Shown here: positions 36,725-46,112 of the stretch, one piece after another | How positions within the stretch are numbered: position 1 is the stretch's first letter | Layout: the number at the start of each line of letters is the position of its first letter | NCBI RefSeq assembly: GCF_021010565.1 | Contig: NZ_JAJNAY010000001.1 | Coordinates: 1,840,001 to 1,904,000, forward strand | DNA from: Chryseobacterium turcicum | Lineage (GTDB): Bacteria > Bacteroidota > Bacteroidia > Flavobacteriales > Weeksellaceae | Direction of reading: 5' to 3' | Length of the DNA stretch: 64,000 nt | Notes under the pieces: model-generated | Databases searched by the model: none | What the model was told of the DNA's origin: nothing | Seen by the model: only the letters and a program-made list of their open reading frames with translations | Program-made: the position numbers and the translations under genes

Positions 36725-37276
36725 ATGAATACCAACAGACTTTCACCTGCGCTGGAAAAAGCTTTAAGCGACCAAATGAATAAAGAAATTCACGCTTCAC
36801 ACACATTTTTATCCTACGGAATTTGGGCAGATGATAAAGGATACAGCGGGATTGCCAACTTTCTATACCGTCATTCGCAGGAAGAGAGAAATCATTCTAT
36901 AAAATTTATGGAATACGTTTTAAACAGAGGGGGAAAGCCTAAAGTAGATGCCATTCCGGCTCCACCTGCTGATCCTGAAACTTTATCGGCTTGTTTCGAT
37001 GGCGTTTTCAAGCATGAAGTAGACAATACAACATCCATTTATAGATTAGTTGATTTGGCTTTAAGCGAAAAAGATTGGGCAACTTGGAATTTCATGCAGT
37101 GGTTTGTTCAAGAACAGATAGAAGAAGAAACTTTAGCTTCCAATTTAATAGACAAATTAAAAATTGCGGGAGGCGACAGAGCTACAGACGAATCATTATT
37201 TAATCTGGATAGTGCGATGGCTTCGGCTCCAAACGATGTTCCTTTAGCTCAGGAAGCGACAGGGAACAACCCATAA
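36725..37276 (+). CDS. Ferritin
   Basis: 183 residues from the ATG at 36725. A longer frame from 36641 would add a hydrophobic stretch foreign to ferritins. Iron-storage four-helix protein: NKEIHASHTFLSYGIW carries the first ferroxidase glutamate, EERNHSIKFMEYV the EExxH pair, and FVQEQIEEETLA the third-site region. It resembles bacterial FtnA. The C terminus (PNDVPLAQEATGNNP) is polar and flexible. No Fur box was recognised. Confidence 0.93.
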   Translation: MNTNRLSPALEKALSDQMNKEIHASHTFLSYGIWADDKGYSGIANFLYRHSQEERNHSIKFMEYVLNRGGKPKVDAIPAPPADPETLSACFDGVFKHEVDNTTSIYRLVDLALSEKDWATWNFMQWFVQEQIEEETLASNLIDKLKIAGGDRATDESLFNLDSAMASAPNDVPLAQEATGNNP

Positions 37277-37304
37277 ACACAAATCAATTAAAATTATTTC
37301 TGAA

Positions 37305-37334
37305 AAATCTGTCAAAATGTTGGCAGATTTTTTT
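37305..37334 (+). terminator. Terminator of the ferritin gene
   Basis: AAATCTGTC pairs with GGCAGATTT (one G-U pair), followed by TTTTATT. Confidence 0.85.
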
Positions 37335-37430
37335 ATTATGAAATCCACTGTAAAATTACTATATTTGCACGCTGAAAGCGAAAGGTAATTTAACCTTAAA
37401 CTTTAAATCTTAAACTTTGAATTTTACAAT

Positions 37431-38522
37431 ATGAAATGTGGAATCGTAGGCTTACCGAATGTAGGTAAATCAACTCTTTTTAACTGCTTAAGCAATGCTA
37501 AAGCGCAGTCGGCTAACTATCCTTTCTGTACAATTGAACCCAATTTGGGAACAGTTTCTGTACCGGATCAGAGATTATTCGAGCTTGAAAAATTGGTAAA
37601 TCCTGAGAGAGTTTTGCCTGCAGTTGTAGAGATTGTAGATATCGCAGGTCTTGTAAAAGGAGCAAGTAAAGGAGAAGGTTTAGGAAACCAGTTTCTTGCC
37701 AATATTCGTGAGTGTGAGGCGATTGTTCATGTTTTAAGATGTTTTGAAAACGGAAATATTATCCACGTTGAAGGTTCGGTTGATCCTTTAAGAGATAAAG
37801 AAATTATCGATATCGAACTTCAGTTAAAAGATTTGGAAGCGGTTGGAAAAGCGGTTGAAAAAGCGAAGAAATTCCTTAAATCTGGTAAGAAAGAAGATAT
37901 TTTAACATACGAAACTCTTCAAAATCTTCAAGCATTCTTAGAAGAAGGTAAAAATGCAAGAGAGTTTGCAACAACAGATTTTGCAAAAGCTGTCGTTGAA
38001 GAAGTGAAACTTTTGACCAATATCCCTGTTCTTTACGTTTGTAATGTAGATGAAAATTCTATCAAAAACGGAAATGAATGGATTGCCAAAATTGAAGAAA
38101 TGGCAAAAAAAGAAAATGCTGAAGTGGTTGTTTTAGCAGCTCAGATTGAAGCTGATATTAACGAATTAGATACTTTCGAAGAGAGAGAAATTTTCTTGGA
38201 AGAATTAGGACTTACAGAACCTGGAGTAAACCGTTTGATTAGAAAAGCATACGATTTATTAAAACTTCAGACGTATTTTACAGCTGGGGTAAAAGAAGTA
38301 AGAGCTTGGACTATCGGACAAGGTTGGACGGCTCCTCAAGCTGCTGGTGTAATTCACACAGATTTTGAGAAAGGTTTCATCCGTGCTGAAGTTATTAAAT
38401 ATAATGATTATGTAACCTATGGTTCAGAATCAAAAGTAAAAGAAGCTGGAAAGCTTTCTGTTGAAGGGAAAGAATACATCGTTCAAGACGGTGATATTAT
38501 GCACTTCAGATTTAATGTTTAA
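37431..38522 (+). CDS. ychF: Redox-regulated ATPase YchF
   Basis: 363 residues, the normal length. An OBG-family P-loop protein that binds ATP and associates with ribosomes. It shows G1 GLPNVGKSTLFN (about 6-17), G3 DIAGLVKGASKGEGLGNQFL, the coiled-coil insertion (about 130-200) and the C-terminal TGS domain with VRAWTIGQGWTAPQAAG. A -7-like TATATTTG lies at 37360-37367. The gene is monocistronic with a terminator just after it. Confidence 0.97.
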   Translation: MKCGIVGLPNVGKSTLFNCLSNAKAQSANYPFCTIEPNLGTVSVPDQRLFELEKLVNPERVLPAVVEIVDIAGLVKGASKGEGLGNQFLANIRECEAIVHVLRCFENGNIIHVEGSVDPLRDKEIIDIELQLKDLEAVGKAVEKAKKFLKSGKKEDILTYETLQNLQAFLEEGKNAREFATTDFAKAVVEEVKLLTNIPVLYVCNVDENSIKNGNEWIAKIEEMAKKENAEVVVLAAQIEADINELDTFEEREIFLEELGLTEPGVNRLIRKAYDLLKLQTYFTAGVKEVRAWTIGQGWTAPQAAGVIHTDFEKGFIRAEVIKYNDYVTYGSESKVKEAGKLSVEGKEYIVQDGDIMHFRFNV

Positions 38523-38555
38523 AAATATTAAAAGTTAGTTATATAATATTTTAAG

Positions 38556-38587
38556 ACGCTTCCATGAATTTGGGAGCGTTTTTTTTG
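38556..38587 (+). terminator. Terminator of ychF
   Basis: ACGCTTCC pairs with GGGAGCGT (one G-U pair), followed by a run of eight Ts. Confidence 0.88.
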
Positions 38588-38610
38588 TTTTCAAATCGCT
38601 ATAAATTTTT

Positions 38611-38749
38611 AGCACATGAGCCACATAAGTTTTAGTTTGTACGCTCTGAAAACATGAGAACACATAAGAGAAAATCAAAGATTTTCATAAACTGATGTGC
38701 TCTAAATATTTTCAAAATTTAATCTAAAAACTGATGTGACTCATTTGTT
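38611..38749. repeat. Palindromic intergenic element with GCCACAT ends
   Basis: AGCACATGAGCCACATAAG with TTTTAG (38611-38635) and its imperfect reverse complement CTAAAAACTGATGTGACTCA (38724-38743) border this segment. Inside is GAAAATCAAAGATTTTC (38670-38686). The gap at 18395-18600 is related. It fills most of the stretch between ychF and the AraC gene, and no gene is seen. Confidence 0.7.
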
Positions 38750-38823
38750 TTAAAAATGTCTTTTAGGGTTAAATTCTGTTTCAAAAACTTCTTCTTATAT
38801 TTGATTTACACAAATTCCACATT

Positions 38824-39762
38824 ATGGAAAAATTGACACATGCATCCTTAGAAGATTTTTACCTTGAAATGACTCAAAGACTGGGGAAAGATATGGAAAG
38901 TATTTTTCCGAAAGGTCTTCACAAAGATATTGGTCATTTTAATGTTTTTGATATCGCACAAACAATTGCGACGGTAAAGAAAACCTGTGAAATGCCTTAC
39001 AACAGAAGGAAATATTATAAAATAAGTTTGATTCGAGGGAAAAACAGAGCAGAATATGCAGATAAGATAATTTCAATTAAGAAAAATGCTTTGCTTTTTG
39101 CAACCCCAAAAGTTCCTTATCATTATATTCCTGAAGATGACAATCAGTCTGGAAATTTTTGTGTTTTTACAACAGATTTTTTCACTAAAAACTCTTCACA
39201 GAATATCCTTGAAGATTTGCCTTTATTTCAGCCGGGTGTTATTCCTGTTTTTGAAATAGATGATGAAAAGGCTGATGAAATTGATTTACTTTTCGGAAAA
39301 ATTAAAAAAGAAATCGATTCTGATTACGAGTTTAAATATGATTTGATTCGAAATTATGTTTCAGAATTAATTCACTACGGACAAAAATTGCAGCCTGCAG
39401 AAAAGATTCATAATACTCAGAATGCTTCGTTAAGAGTGGTTTCTTTGTTTATAGAATTATTAGAAAGACAGTTTCCGATTGAATCTCCAAATCAAAGAAT
39501 CCAGTTAAAAGTGGCTAATGATTTTGCAGAACGATTGTCTATTCACGTCAATTATTTAAATAAAAACTTAAAAGAAAATACAGGGAAAACGACGACTGAA
39601 TTTATTGCAGATCGGGTAATTCAGGAAGCTAAGATTTTATTAAAACAAACCAGTTGGAATGTCTCCGAAATTTCCTATGCTTTAGGTTTTGAAGAAATTG
39701 CACACTTTTCAAATTTCTTTAAGCGTAAAACTTCATTCACCCCAATGGAATTTCGTTCCTGA
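38824..39762 (+). CDS. AraC-family transcriptional regulator
   Basis: 312 residues. The N-terminal sensor region (about 20-170) has no named domain, and the C-terminal AraC DNA-binding domain (about 215-312) has the second helix-turn-helix SEISYALGFEEIAHFSNFFK and ends SFTPMEFR. It lies 85 bp upstream of a short-chain dehydrogenase in the same direction, a common pairing in which the regulator controls its neighbour. Confidence 0.92.
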   Translation: MEKLTHASLEDFYLEMTQRLGKDMESIFPKGLHKDIGHFNVFDIAQTIATVKKTCEMPYNRRKYYKISLIRGKNRAEYADKIISIKKNALLFATPKVPYHYIPEDDNQSGNFCVFTTDFFTKNSSQNILEDLPLFQPGVIPVFEIDDEKADEIDLLFGKIKKEIDSDYEFKYDLIRNYVSELIHYGQKLQPAEKIHNTQNASLRVVSLFIELLERQFPIESPNQRIQLKVANDFAERLSIHVNYLNKNLKENTGKTTTEFIADRVIQEAKILLKQTSWNVSEISYALGFEEIAHFSNFFKRKTSFTPMEFRS

Positions 39763-39846
39763 TTTGAATTTTGCAAATTTCAGATTGATTCGGGTAACTC
39801 ATTTGGTTTGAAATTGACTCAACTTTGTATCATTAAAAAATCAATT

Positions 39847-40611
39847 ATGAATAACAGAACAAAAATTGCCCTTGTAACGGGTGGAAGTCGTGGCCTTGGT
39901 AAAAATTCAGCCTTAAAAATTGCAGAAAAAGGATTGGATGTAATTATTACTTACCATTCAAACAAAGAAGAAGCCGACAAAACGGTTGCAGAAATCCAGG
40001 CTTTGGGAAGAAAAGCAATTGCTTATCAACTGAATACGAAAGAGGTGAAATCTTTTGATGAGTTTGTAAAAAAAGTAGGCGACCATTTAGAAGAAAATAC
40101 CGGAAGCAGAAATATTGATTACCTTATTAATAATGCGGGAACAGCTTTATATTCTCCAATCTCAGATGTTACAGAAGAGCAATTGGATGATATGGTAAAT
40201 ATTCATTTTAAAGGAGTTTTCTTTTTGACTCAGAAATTCTTACCATTTATGAATGACAATGGCGGAATCGTTAATCTTTCTTCAGGTTTGGCGAGATTTG
40301 CGATGCCGGGTTCGTCTGTTTACGGTTCTATGAAAGCAGCAGTCGATCAGTTGAGTAAATATATGGCAAAAGAATTAGGCGCAAGAAAAATTAAAGTAAA
40401 TGCTGTTGCACCTGGAGCGATTGAAACCGATTTTGGCGGCGGAAGAACGAGAGATGACCAAAACGTAAATGCGCTCGTAGCTAACAATACAGCTTTGGGA
40501 AGAGCTGGTTTACCGGACGATATCGGTGGAGTAGTTGCTTTTTTATGCACCGACGATGCTTCTTGGATTACCGCACAAAGAATTGAAGTTTCTGGCGGAA
40601 TGTTCTTTTAA
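39847..40611 (+). CDS. Short-chain dehydrogenase/reductase
   Basis: 254 residues from the ATG at 39847; an upstream frame from 39808 adds 13 residues without family support. Classical SDR with the cofactor motif TGGSRGLGKN, NNAG in YLINNAGTALY, the catalytic Ser in NLSSGLARF, Tyr and Lys in SSVYGSMKAA, and the C-terminal SGGMFF typical of FabG-like oxidoreductases. The substrate is unknown. Probably NADP(H)-dependent and likely controlled by the upstream AraC protein. Confidence 0.9.
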   Translation: MNNRTKIALVTGGSRGLGKNSALKIAEKGLDVIITYHSNKEEADKTVAEIQALGRKAIAYQLNTKEVKSFDEFVKKVGDHLEENTGSRNIDYLINNAGTALYSPISDVTEEQLDDMVNIHFKGVFFLTQKFLPFMNDNGGIVNLSSGLARFAMPGSSVYGSMKAAVDQLSKYMAKELGARKIKVNAVAPGAIETDFGGGRTRDDQNVNALVANNTALGRAGLPDDIGGVVAFLCTDDASWITAQRIEVSGGMFF

Positions 40612-40617
40612 AATAAT

Positions 40618-40648
40618 AAAGGAGTAGGCGGATGTCTGCTCCTTTTTC
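40618..40648 (+). terminator. Terminator of the short-chain dehydrogenase gene
   Basis: AAAGGAGTAG pairs with CTGCTCCTTT (one G-U pair) around an 8-base loop, followed by Ts. Confidence 0.88.
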
Positions 40649-40692
40649 TTATCTTTAATAGGTGAAATCATATTAGATTCATCAATAATTTT

Positions 40693-42162
40693 ATGATGAT
40701 TAAAGATTTTTTAGACCAGTTTCCCTATATTTTATTAGGTGTTGAAATTTTATACTTGGCAGGTGTACTTTTTCTTGCAGCTAAAATTATTATAGATACC
40801 AAGACCACGAGCAAAACGCTGGCTTATCTTATGCTGATTGTTTTTCTCCCTTTTGTAGGGATTATTATCTATTTTGTATTTGGAGTAAATTATCGGAAGA
40901 ATAAATTTTACACCTTTAAAATTGAAGGAAATGAAGAAATTTTTCATAAGATTCTAAAGTACGTTAAACAAACCCATTATGTAACATTAGACAACCGGAA
41001 GGGTGAACTGGATAATTTTATAACCACCATAAATTTTCTTTATCATTCAGGGCACTCTCCTTTAACACAGTGGAATGAAGTAGAAGTTTTGGTGAATGGA
41101 GAAGAAAAGTTTGCTAAAGTGTTTGAAGTCATCCAAAAAGCAAAACATCATATCCATTTAGAATATTATATTTATGAAAATGATGATATTGGAAATAAAC
41201 TGGCTGATCTTCTTATCCTAAAAGCAAATGAAGGAGTCATCGTTCGCTTTTTGTATGATGATATGGGAAGTGGAAAAATAGGAAAAAAACTCTTGAATAG
41301 ATTAAAAGAAGCAGGCGTTGAAACCTCTCCGGTGAATAAAATTACTTTTAGAATTTTTGCCAATAGAGTCAATTATCGTGATCACAGAAAAATTATTATT
41401 GTAGACGGAAAATACGTTTTTACAGGCGGTATCAATGTTTCAGATAAGTATATTAACCCTAATCCTAAACAATATTGGAGAGATATTCATTTGTATATTA
41501 AAGGAAATGGTGCTTTTTATTTTCAGTTTTTATTCTTGAGTAACTGGACTTTTGCTACTGAAAAAATTCCTCAGATCTCGCAGGAGTATTTTGCCTACGA
41601 AAACCTTGATTCTGGAAATAAAATGGTACAGGTTGCAGCGAGTGGACCCGATACAAAACCTTCTATTATGCTGAGTACAACCTCGGCTATTCTTTCTGCT
41701 AAAGAAAAAGTCTATATTGTGACACCTTATTTTATTCCGGTAGAAACAGTTTTGAATGCTATAAAGCAGGTTGCTCTTTCTGGGCTGGATGTAAGATTGA
41801 TGGTTCCAAAATCGGGAGATTCTTTAGTTGTAAATGCGGCTGCCTATTCTTATTATGAAGAATTATTAGAAAATAATGTTCGTATTTTCTTTTACAAAAA
41901 AGGGTTTATTCATGCTAAAACAATGGTAATAGATAATAATTTCTCTTGTGTAGGTACTGCAAATATGGATGTTCGGAGTCAGGAGCTTAATTTTGAAGTA
42001 AATACACTCGTATTTGATCAAGAGGTTAACCAGAAACTACAAAATGTATTTCTCAGTGACATGGATGATTGTGATGAAATTATATTTAATGAATGGAAAA
42101 AACGATCAAAGCATAAAGTTCTTTTTGAACATTTAGCAAGATTGCTTTCTCCACTCATCTGA
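40693..42162 (+). CDS. cls: Cardiolipin synthase
   Basis: 489 residues. Joins two phosphatidylglycerol molecules to make cardiolipin at the inner membrane. Two N-terminal membrane helices (about 10-60) precede two phospholipase D domains with the HxKxxxxD motifs HRKIIIVD (near 231) and HAKTMVID (near 409). Each is followed by the glycine-rich FTGGINVSD or GTANMDVRS segment. Length and order match bacterial Cls. It ends 6 bp from the convergent aminotransferase gene. Confidence 0.95.
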   Translation: MMIKDFLDQFPYILLGVEILYLAGVLFLAAKIIIDTKTTSKTLAYLMLIVFLPFVGIIIYFVFGVNYRKNKFYTFKIEGNEEIFHKILKYVKQTHYVTLDNRKGELDNFITTINFLYHSGHSPLTQWNEVEVLVNGEEKFAKVFEVIQKAKHHIHLEYYIYENDDIGNKLADLLILKANEGVIVRFLYDDMGSGKIGKKLLNRLKEAGVETSPVNKITFRIFANRVNYRDHRKIIIVDGKYVFTGGINVSDKYINPNPKQYWRDIHLYIKGNGAFYFQFLFLSNWTFATEKIPQISQEYFAYENLDSGNKMVQVAASGPDTKPSIMLSTTSAILSAKEKVYIVTPYFIPVETVLNAIKQVALSGLDVRLMVPKSGDSLVVNAAAYSYYEELLENNVRIFFYKKGFIHAKTMVIDNNFSCVGTANMDVRSQELNFEVNTLVFDQEVNQKLQNVFLSDMDDCDEIIFNEWKKRSKHKVLFEHLARLLSPLI

Positions 42163-42168
42163 TTTAAA

Positions 42169-43317
42169 TTAAATTTTAGCTAAATTTTCAATCGCTCTTT
42201 CTAAGGTTTCATTCTTCTTTGCAAAACACAATCTTATTACATTTTCATTTAATTTACCCTTGTAAAAAGCCGAAAACGGAATACTTGCCACTTTATGATT
42301 AATCGTTAATTCTGTTGCGAAATCAAAGTCATTTTTATCTGAAATTTTATCGTATTTTAAGGCTTGAAAATAAGTTCCTTCACAATCAAGAAGTTCAAAA
42401 GAGGTATTTTGAAGTCCGGCTCTCAGGAAATCTCTTTTTTCCTGAAAAAACTGGTTCAGCTGGATGTAATGCTCGTCATTTTTCATATACTCACCCAATG
42501 CCATTTGAAGTGGAGTGTTCACGCAGAAAACATTAAATTGGTGTACTTTTCTAAATTCATCAGTCAGAGCTTTTGGTGCGGTACAATATCCAATTTTCCA
42601 ACCGGTAATGTGAAATAATTTCCCGAAAGAGGCGACTAAAAGGCTTCTTTCTTTCAGTTCCGGATATTTGCAGATGCTTAAATGTTGGTTTCCATCAAAA
42701 ACAATATTTTCATAGACTTCATCGCTTAAAATTAAAATGTTGGTGTCTTTTACGATTTTAATTAATTCCTGAATGTCATTTTCCTTTAAAATCTTTCCTG
42801 AAGGATTGTTGGGGTTATTCAGGATAATCATTTTTGTTTTTTCTGAAACCAAATTTTTCACCATACTCCAATCGATTTCATAATGTGGTGCTTTCATTTG
42901 GAAACGTTTTACAATTCCTCCAAAAAGTTCTACCGTTGGTTCGTAGCAATCGTAGGCTGGCTCAAAAATAATCACTTCATCATCTTTCTGTATAAAAGTA
43001 GCAATCGCTGTGAAAATCGCCTGAGTTCCGCCTGCTGTAATCGTAATTTCAGATTCAGGATGATAAATTGCGTTGTGGCTGTTTTCAATTTTTCTTGCAA
43101 TTTCTTCTTTTAAACCCATTATTCCGCCCAATGGAGCATATTGATTGAATCCTTTTTTGATGAAATCATTTGCTAAATTCATTAATTCAGAATCTGTTTC
43201 AAAATCAGGAAATCCTTGTGAAAGGTTAATGGCCTGATGTTGATTGGCCAATTGAGACATTTGAGAAAATATGGTGGTTCCTACATTGGGAAGTTTCGAA
43301 GAAGGAAGTTGTATCAT
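42169..43317 (-). CDS. PLP-dependent aminotransferase, methionine aminotransferase type
   Basis: 382 residues, fold type I. INLSQGFPDFE at the N terminus, NNPNNPSGK (pyridine-binding Asn), LSDEVYENIVFDG (Asp and Tyr), and the Schiff-base lysine in ASFGKLFHITGWKIGY. The C-terminal RLCFAKKNETLERAI supplies the carboxylate-binding Arg. It resembles YbdL/KAT III-type enzymes, which use methionine or kynurenine as donors. The exact donor cannot be read from the sequence. Confidence 0.92.
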   Translation of the reverse strand: MIQLPSSKLPNVGTTIFSQMSQLANQHQAINLSQGFPDFETDSELMNLANDFIKKGFNQYAPLGGIMGLKEEIARKIENSHNAIYHPESEITITAGGTQAIFTAIATFIQKDDEVIIFEPAYDCYEPTVELFGGIVKRFQMKAPHYEIDWSMVKNLVSEKTKMIILNNPNNPSGKILKENDIQELIKIVKDTNILILSDEVYENIVFDGNQHLSICKYPELKERSLLVASFGKLFHITGWKIGYCTAPKALTDEFRKVHQFNVFCVNTPLQMALGEYMKNDEHYIQLNQFFQEKRDFLRAGLQNTSFELLDCEGTYFQALKYDKISDKNDFDFATELTINHKVASIPFSAFYKGKLNENVIRLCFAKKNETLERAIENLAKI

Positions 43318-43409
43318 TTAAAATTCTTTATGAATCTAAATTAAAGCAAATTTTCAAATATTCAGATGAAATGAGAAAAAATGTGTCGCTCTATTTTTAA
43401 AGCTTAAGG

Positions 43410-43600
43410 CTGTTTAAATTTAACCGCTTATTGTTTTAATCGGGCAACAATATTTGAAATGTATATTGCTAGATACTCAAAGTTGTCAAAAGAATAAAAA
43501 TCAAAGATTTTTGAAAATTGATGCGTTTTTTTCATTTTAAAAATAAGTTTTAATCGAAATGTCTAAATCTTTGTGCCTTTTGTGGTTAAATAAAAAAAAA
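43410..43600. repeat. Decayed intergenic element upstream of parE
   Basis: The stretch begins with AATTTAACCGCTTATTG (about 43418) and ends with CTTTTGTGGTTAAAT (about 43574-43588), giving imperfect terminal inverted repeats TTTAACCGC/GTGGTTAAA. CTAAATCTTTGTGCC and ATCAAAGATTTTTGAAAA recur in the 21981-22313 element. The words TTGTTTTAATCGGGCAACAA also recur near 57280. No gene lies in 43318-43698. Confidence 0.55.
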
Positions 43601-43698
43601 TAACAATTTTTTCAGTAAAAAATATTAATAAATAGAAACTTAAAAATTCGGATATTTTTGTCCGTTTTTGTACTTTTGTATGTTTGCTGAAATAATAT

Positions 43699-45582
43699 AT
43701 GTCACAAGAAATACAACCTATCTATTCTGAAGATAATATCAGAACCCTAGATTGGCAGGAACATATTCGTTTGCGTCCCGGTATGTATATCGGAAAGCTT
43801 GGAGATGGCTCGTCTGCCGATGATGGTATTTATATTTTACTGAAAGAAATTCTTGATAACTCTATTGATGAATTTAGAATGAAATCGGGTAAAAGAATCG
43901 AAATAAAAGTAGATGACGGAAAAGTCACAATTCGAGATTTTGGTCGTGGAATTCCTTTAGGAAAGGTAGTTGACGCGGTTTCAAAAATGAATACCGGAGG
44001 TAAGTATGACAGCAAGGCCTTCAAAAAATCTGTCGGTCTGAATGGTGTGGGTACAAAAGCGGTGAATGCACTTTCAGATTATTTCCGTGTGCGTTCTTTC
44101 CGTGATGGTAAGGTGAAAGTTGCTGAGTTTTCTCGTGGAATGATTACTGAAGACCACGAAGAAAAAGAAACATCAGACAGAAATGGTACCGAAATTTCTT
44201 TTATTCCTGATGCAGATATTTTTCTTCATTTTAAATACCGAAAAGAGTATATCGCAAGAATGCTCCGCAATTATTCGTATTTGAATCCGGGATTGAAAAT
44301 TCTTTTTAATGGCGAAACGTTCTATTCTGAAAACGGATTAAAAGATCTTTTGGACGAAGAACTAGAAAGCGATGCATTGTACCCGATTGTTCATTTGAAA
44401 GATAATGATATTGAAGTTGCCATAACACACACCGATAAATCTCAGACTGAAACCTATTTTTCATTCGTAAACGGACAAAATACAACGCAGGGTGGAACGC
44501 ATTTGAATGCTTTCCGTGAAGCGTATGTGAAGACCATCAGAGAATTTTTTAATAAAAGTTTTGATGCTTCTGATGTTAGGAAATCAATTGTTGCAGCGAT
44601 TTCAATCAACGTTGAAGAACCTGTTTTTGAATCTCAGACCAAAACAAAATTAGGCTCGAATGATATGGGGCCAAATGGTCCTACTGTACGTACTTTTATC
44701 ATTGATTTCTTAAAAAATAAATTAGATAATTTTCTTCATAAAAACCCTGAAATTGCAGAAGCGATTCAGAGAAAAATTTTAATTTCTGAGAGAGAAAGAA
44801 AAGAGCTTTCGGGAATTCAAAAGCTGGCAAGAGAAAGAGCAAAAAAAGTTTCTCTTCACAATAAAAAACTTCGTGACTGCAGACAGCATTACAACGACCA
44901 AAAAGCGGAAAGAAAAGCGGAAACGCAAATTTTTATTACCGAGGGAGATTCTGCTTCTGGATCGATTACAAAATCGAGAGATGTCGATACGCAAGCTGTA
45001 TTTTCATTGAAAGGTAAACCGCTAAACTGCTATGGTTTAACCAAGAAAGTGGTATACGAAAATGAAGAATTTAACCTTTTGCAAGCTGCTTTAAATATTG
45101 AAGAAAGTCTAGAAGATTTAAGATATAACCAAGTGATTATCGCAACCGATGCCGATGTCGACGGAATGCACATCAGACTTTTGATGATTACGTTTTTCCT
45201 TCAGTTTTTCCCGGATGTGATTAAAAACGGACATTTATTTATCCTTCAGACGCCGTTATTTAGAGTTAGAAATAAAAAAGAAACAAGATATTGTTATACT
45301 GAGTTGGAGAGAGTAAAAGCGTTAAATGAATTAGGGAAAAACCCTGAAATTACCCGATTTAAAGGATTGGGAGAAATTTCACCAGATGAGTTTAAGCATT
45401 TTATAGGAAAAGATATTCGTTTGGAACCTGTAGTGATTGGAAAAGATCAAACAATAGAGCAGCTTCTAGAGTTTTACATGGGGAAAAATACCCCTGACCG
45501 ACAAGTATTCATTCTTGAAAACTTGGTAGTTGAAGATCAGGATATTAACAATAAAGAGATTTTGGATGAAGTAGGGCTTTAA
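43699..45582 (+). CDS. parE: DNA topoisomerase IV subunit B
   Basis: 627 residues. The ATPase subunit of the enzyme that decatenates daughter chromosomes. The GHKL ATPase motifs are [12 protein letters not shown] (N box) and [11 protein letters not shown], with [13 protein letters not shown] as the ATP lid. The TOPRIM domain holds [11 protein letters not shown] and [12 protein letters not shown]. The C terminus follows [13 protein letters not shown]. The pairing with the downstream parC rather than gyrA supports ParE over GyrB. A -7-like TACTTTTG lies at 43671-43678. Confidence 0.95.
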   Translation: MSQEIQPIYSEDNIRTLDWQEHIRLRPGMYIGKLGDGSSADDGIYILLKEILDNSIDEFRMKSGKRIEIKVDDGKVTIRDFGRGIPLGKVVDAVSKMNTGGKYDSKAFKKSVGLNGVGTKAVNALSDYFRVRSFRDGKVKVAEFSRGMITEDHEEKETSDRNGTEISFIPDADIFLHFKYRKEYIARMLRNYSYLNPGLKILFNGETFYSENGLKDLLDEELESDALYPIVHLKDNDIEVAITHTDKSQTETYFSFVNGQNTTQGGTHLNAFREAYVKTIREFFNKSFDASDVRKSIVAAISINVEEPVFESQTKTKLGSNDMGPNGPTVRTFIIDFLKNKLDNFLHKNPEIAEAIQRKILISERERKELSGIQKLARERAKKVSLHNKKLRDCRQHYNDQKAERKAETQIFITEGDSASGSITKSRDVDTQAVFSLKGKPLNCYGLTKKVVYENEEFNLLQAALNIEESLEDLRYNQVIIATDADVDGMHIRLLMITFFLQFFPDVIKNGHLFILQTPLFRVRNKKETRYCYTELERVKALNELGKNPEITRFKGLGEISPDEFKHFIGKDIRLEPVVIGKDQTIEQLLEFYMGKNTPDRQVFILENLVVEDQDINNKEILDEVGL

Positions 45583-45623
45583 AAAAATAAAAAATTAATA
45601 TCCTACACCAAACTAAAATAAAT

Positions 45624-46109
45624 ATGATAAAGCTAAGTAATAAGAAAAAAACGCCCCTGTATAATTTTTTCAATATTGTATTATTGATGATATTATCAGG
45701 CGGATGTATCAGTTTTATTGTAGATAAAATAAGGTTTAATATTTTAGACGAAAAAAGTTATTTTTTAATTATTATTCCTGTTGTATTATTGATTTTCATT
45801 CATTTACACGGAAGACAGATTTTTGAATATGACAGCGAAGGGGAAGCAATTCATTTCAGGAATAGAAATATTATTCCTTTTTTAAATAAACCTCAGAGTG
45901 ATGAATTTCCGAAATATAAACTGGTAAAATATGAAGTGTTTTCTGTATTTTTTTTCAAAAGACTTTACATAACCATTTCAAGCAAAAACTCGGGGACAAC
46001 CACTTTAAAATATGAGATTTCATATTTAACGAAAAAAGAAGTCAACGATTTAAAGAGATCTCTCAATAAAATAATTAGAGCTAATAAAGAGAAAAGACAT
46101 CAAGAATAA
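45624..46109 (+). CDS. Small membrane protein between parE and parC
   Basis: 161 residues with two membrane helices (about 12-34 and 42-61) and a basic, soluble C-terminal domain (FEYDSEGEAIHFRNRNIIPF onward), resembling a PH-like or YcxB-like small domain. I name no family with confidence. It begins 42 bp after parE and ends 3 bp before parC, so it must be cotranscribed with both topoisomerase IV subunits. A functional link is unknown. Confidence 0.75.
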   Translation: MIKLSNKKKTPLYNFFNIVLLMILSGGCISFIVDKIRFNILDEKSYFLIIIPVVLLIFIHLHGRQIFEYDSEGEAIHFRNRNIIPFLNKPQSDEFPKYKLVKYEVFSVFFFKRLYITISSKNSGTTTLKYEISYLTKKEVNDLKRSLNKIIRANKEKRHQE

Positions 46110-46112
46110 GGA

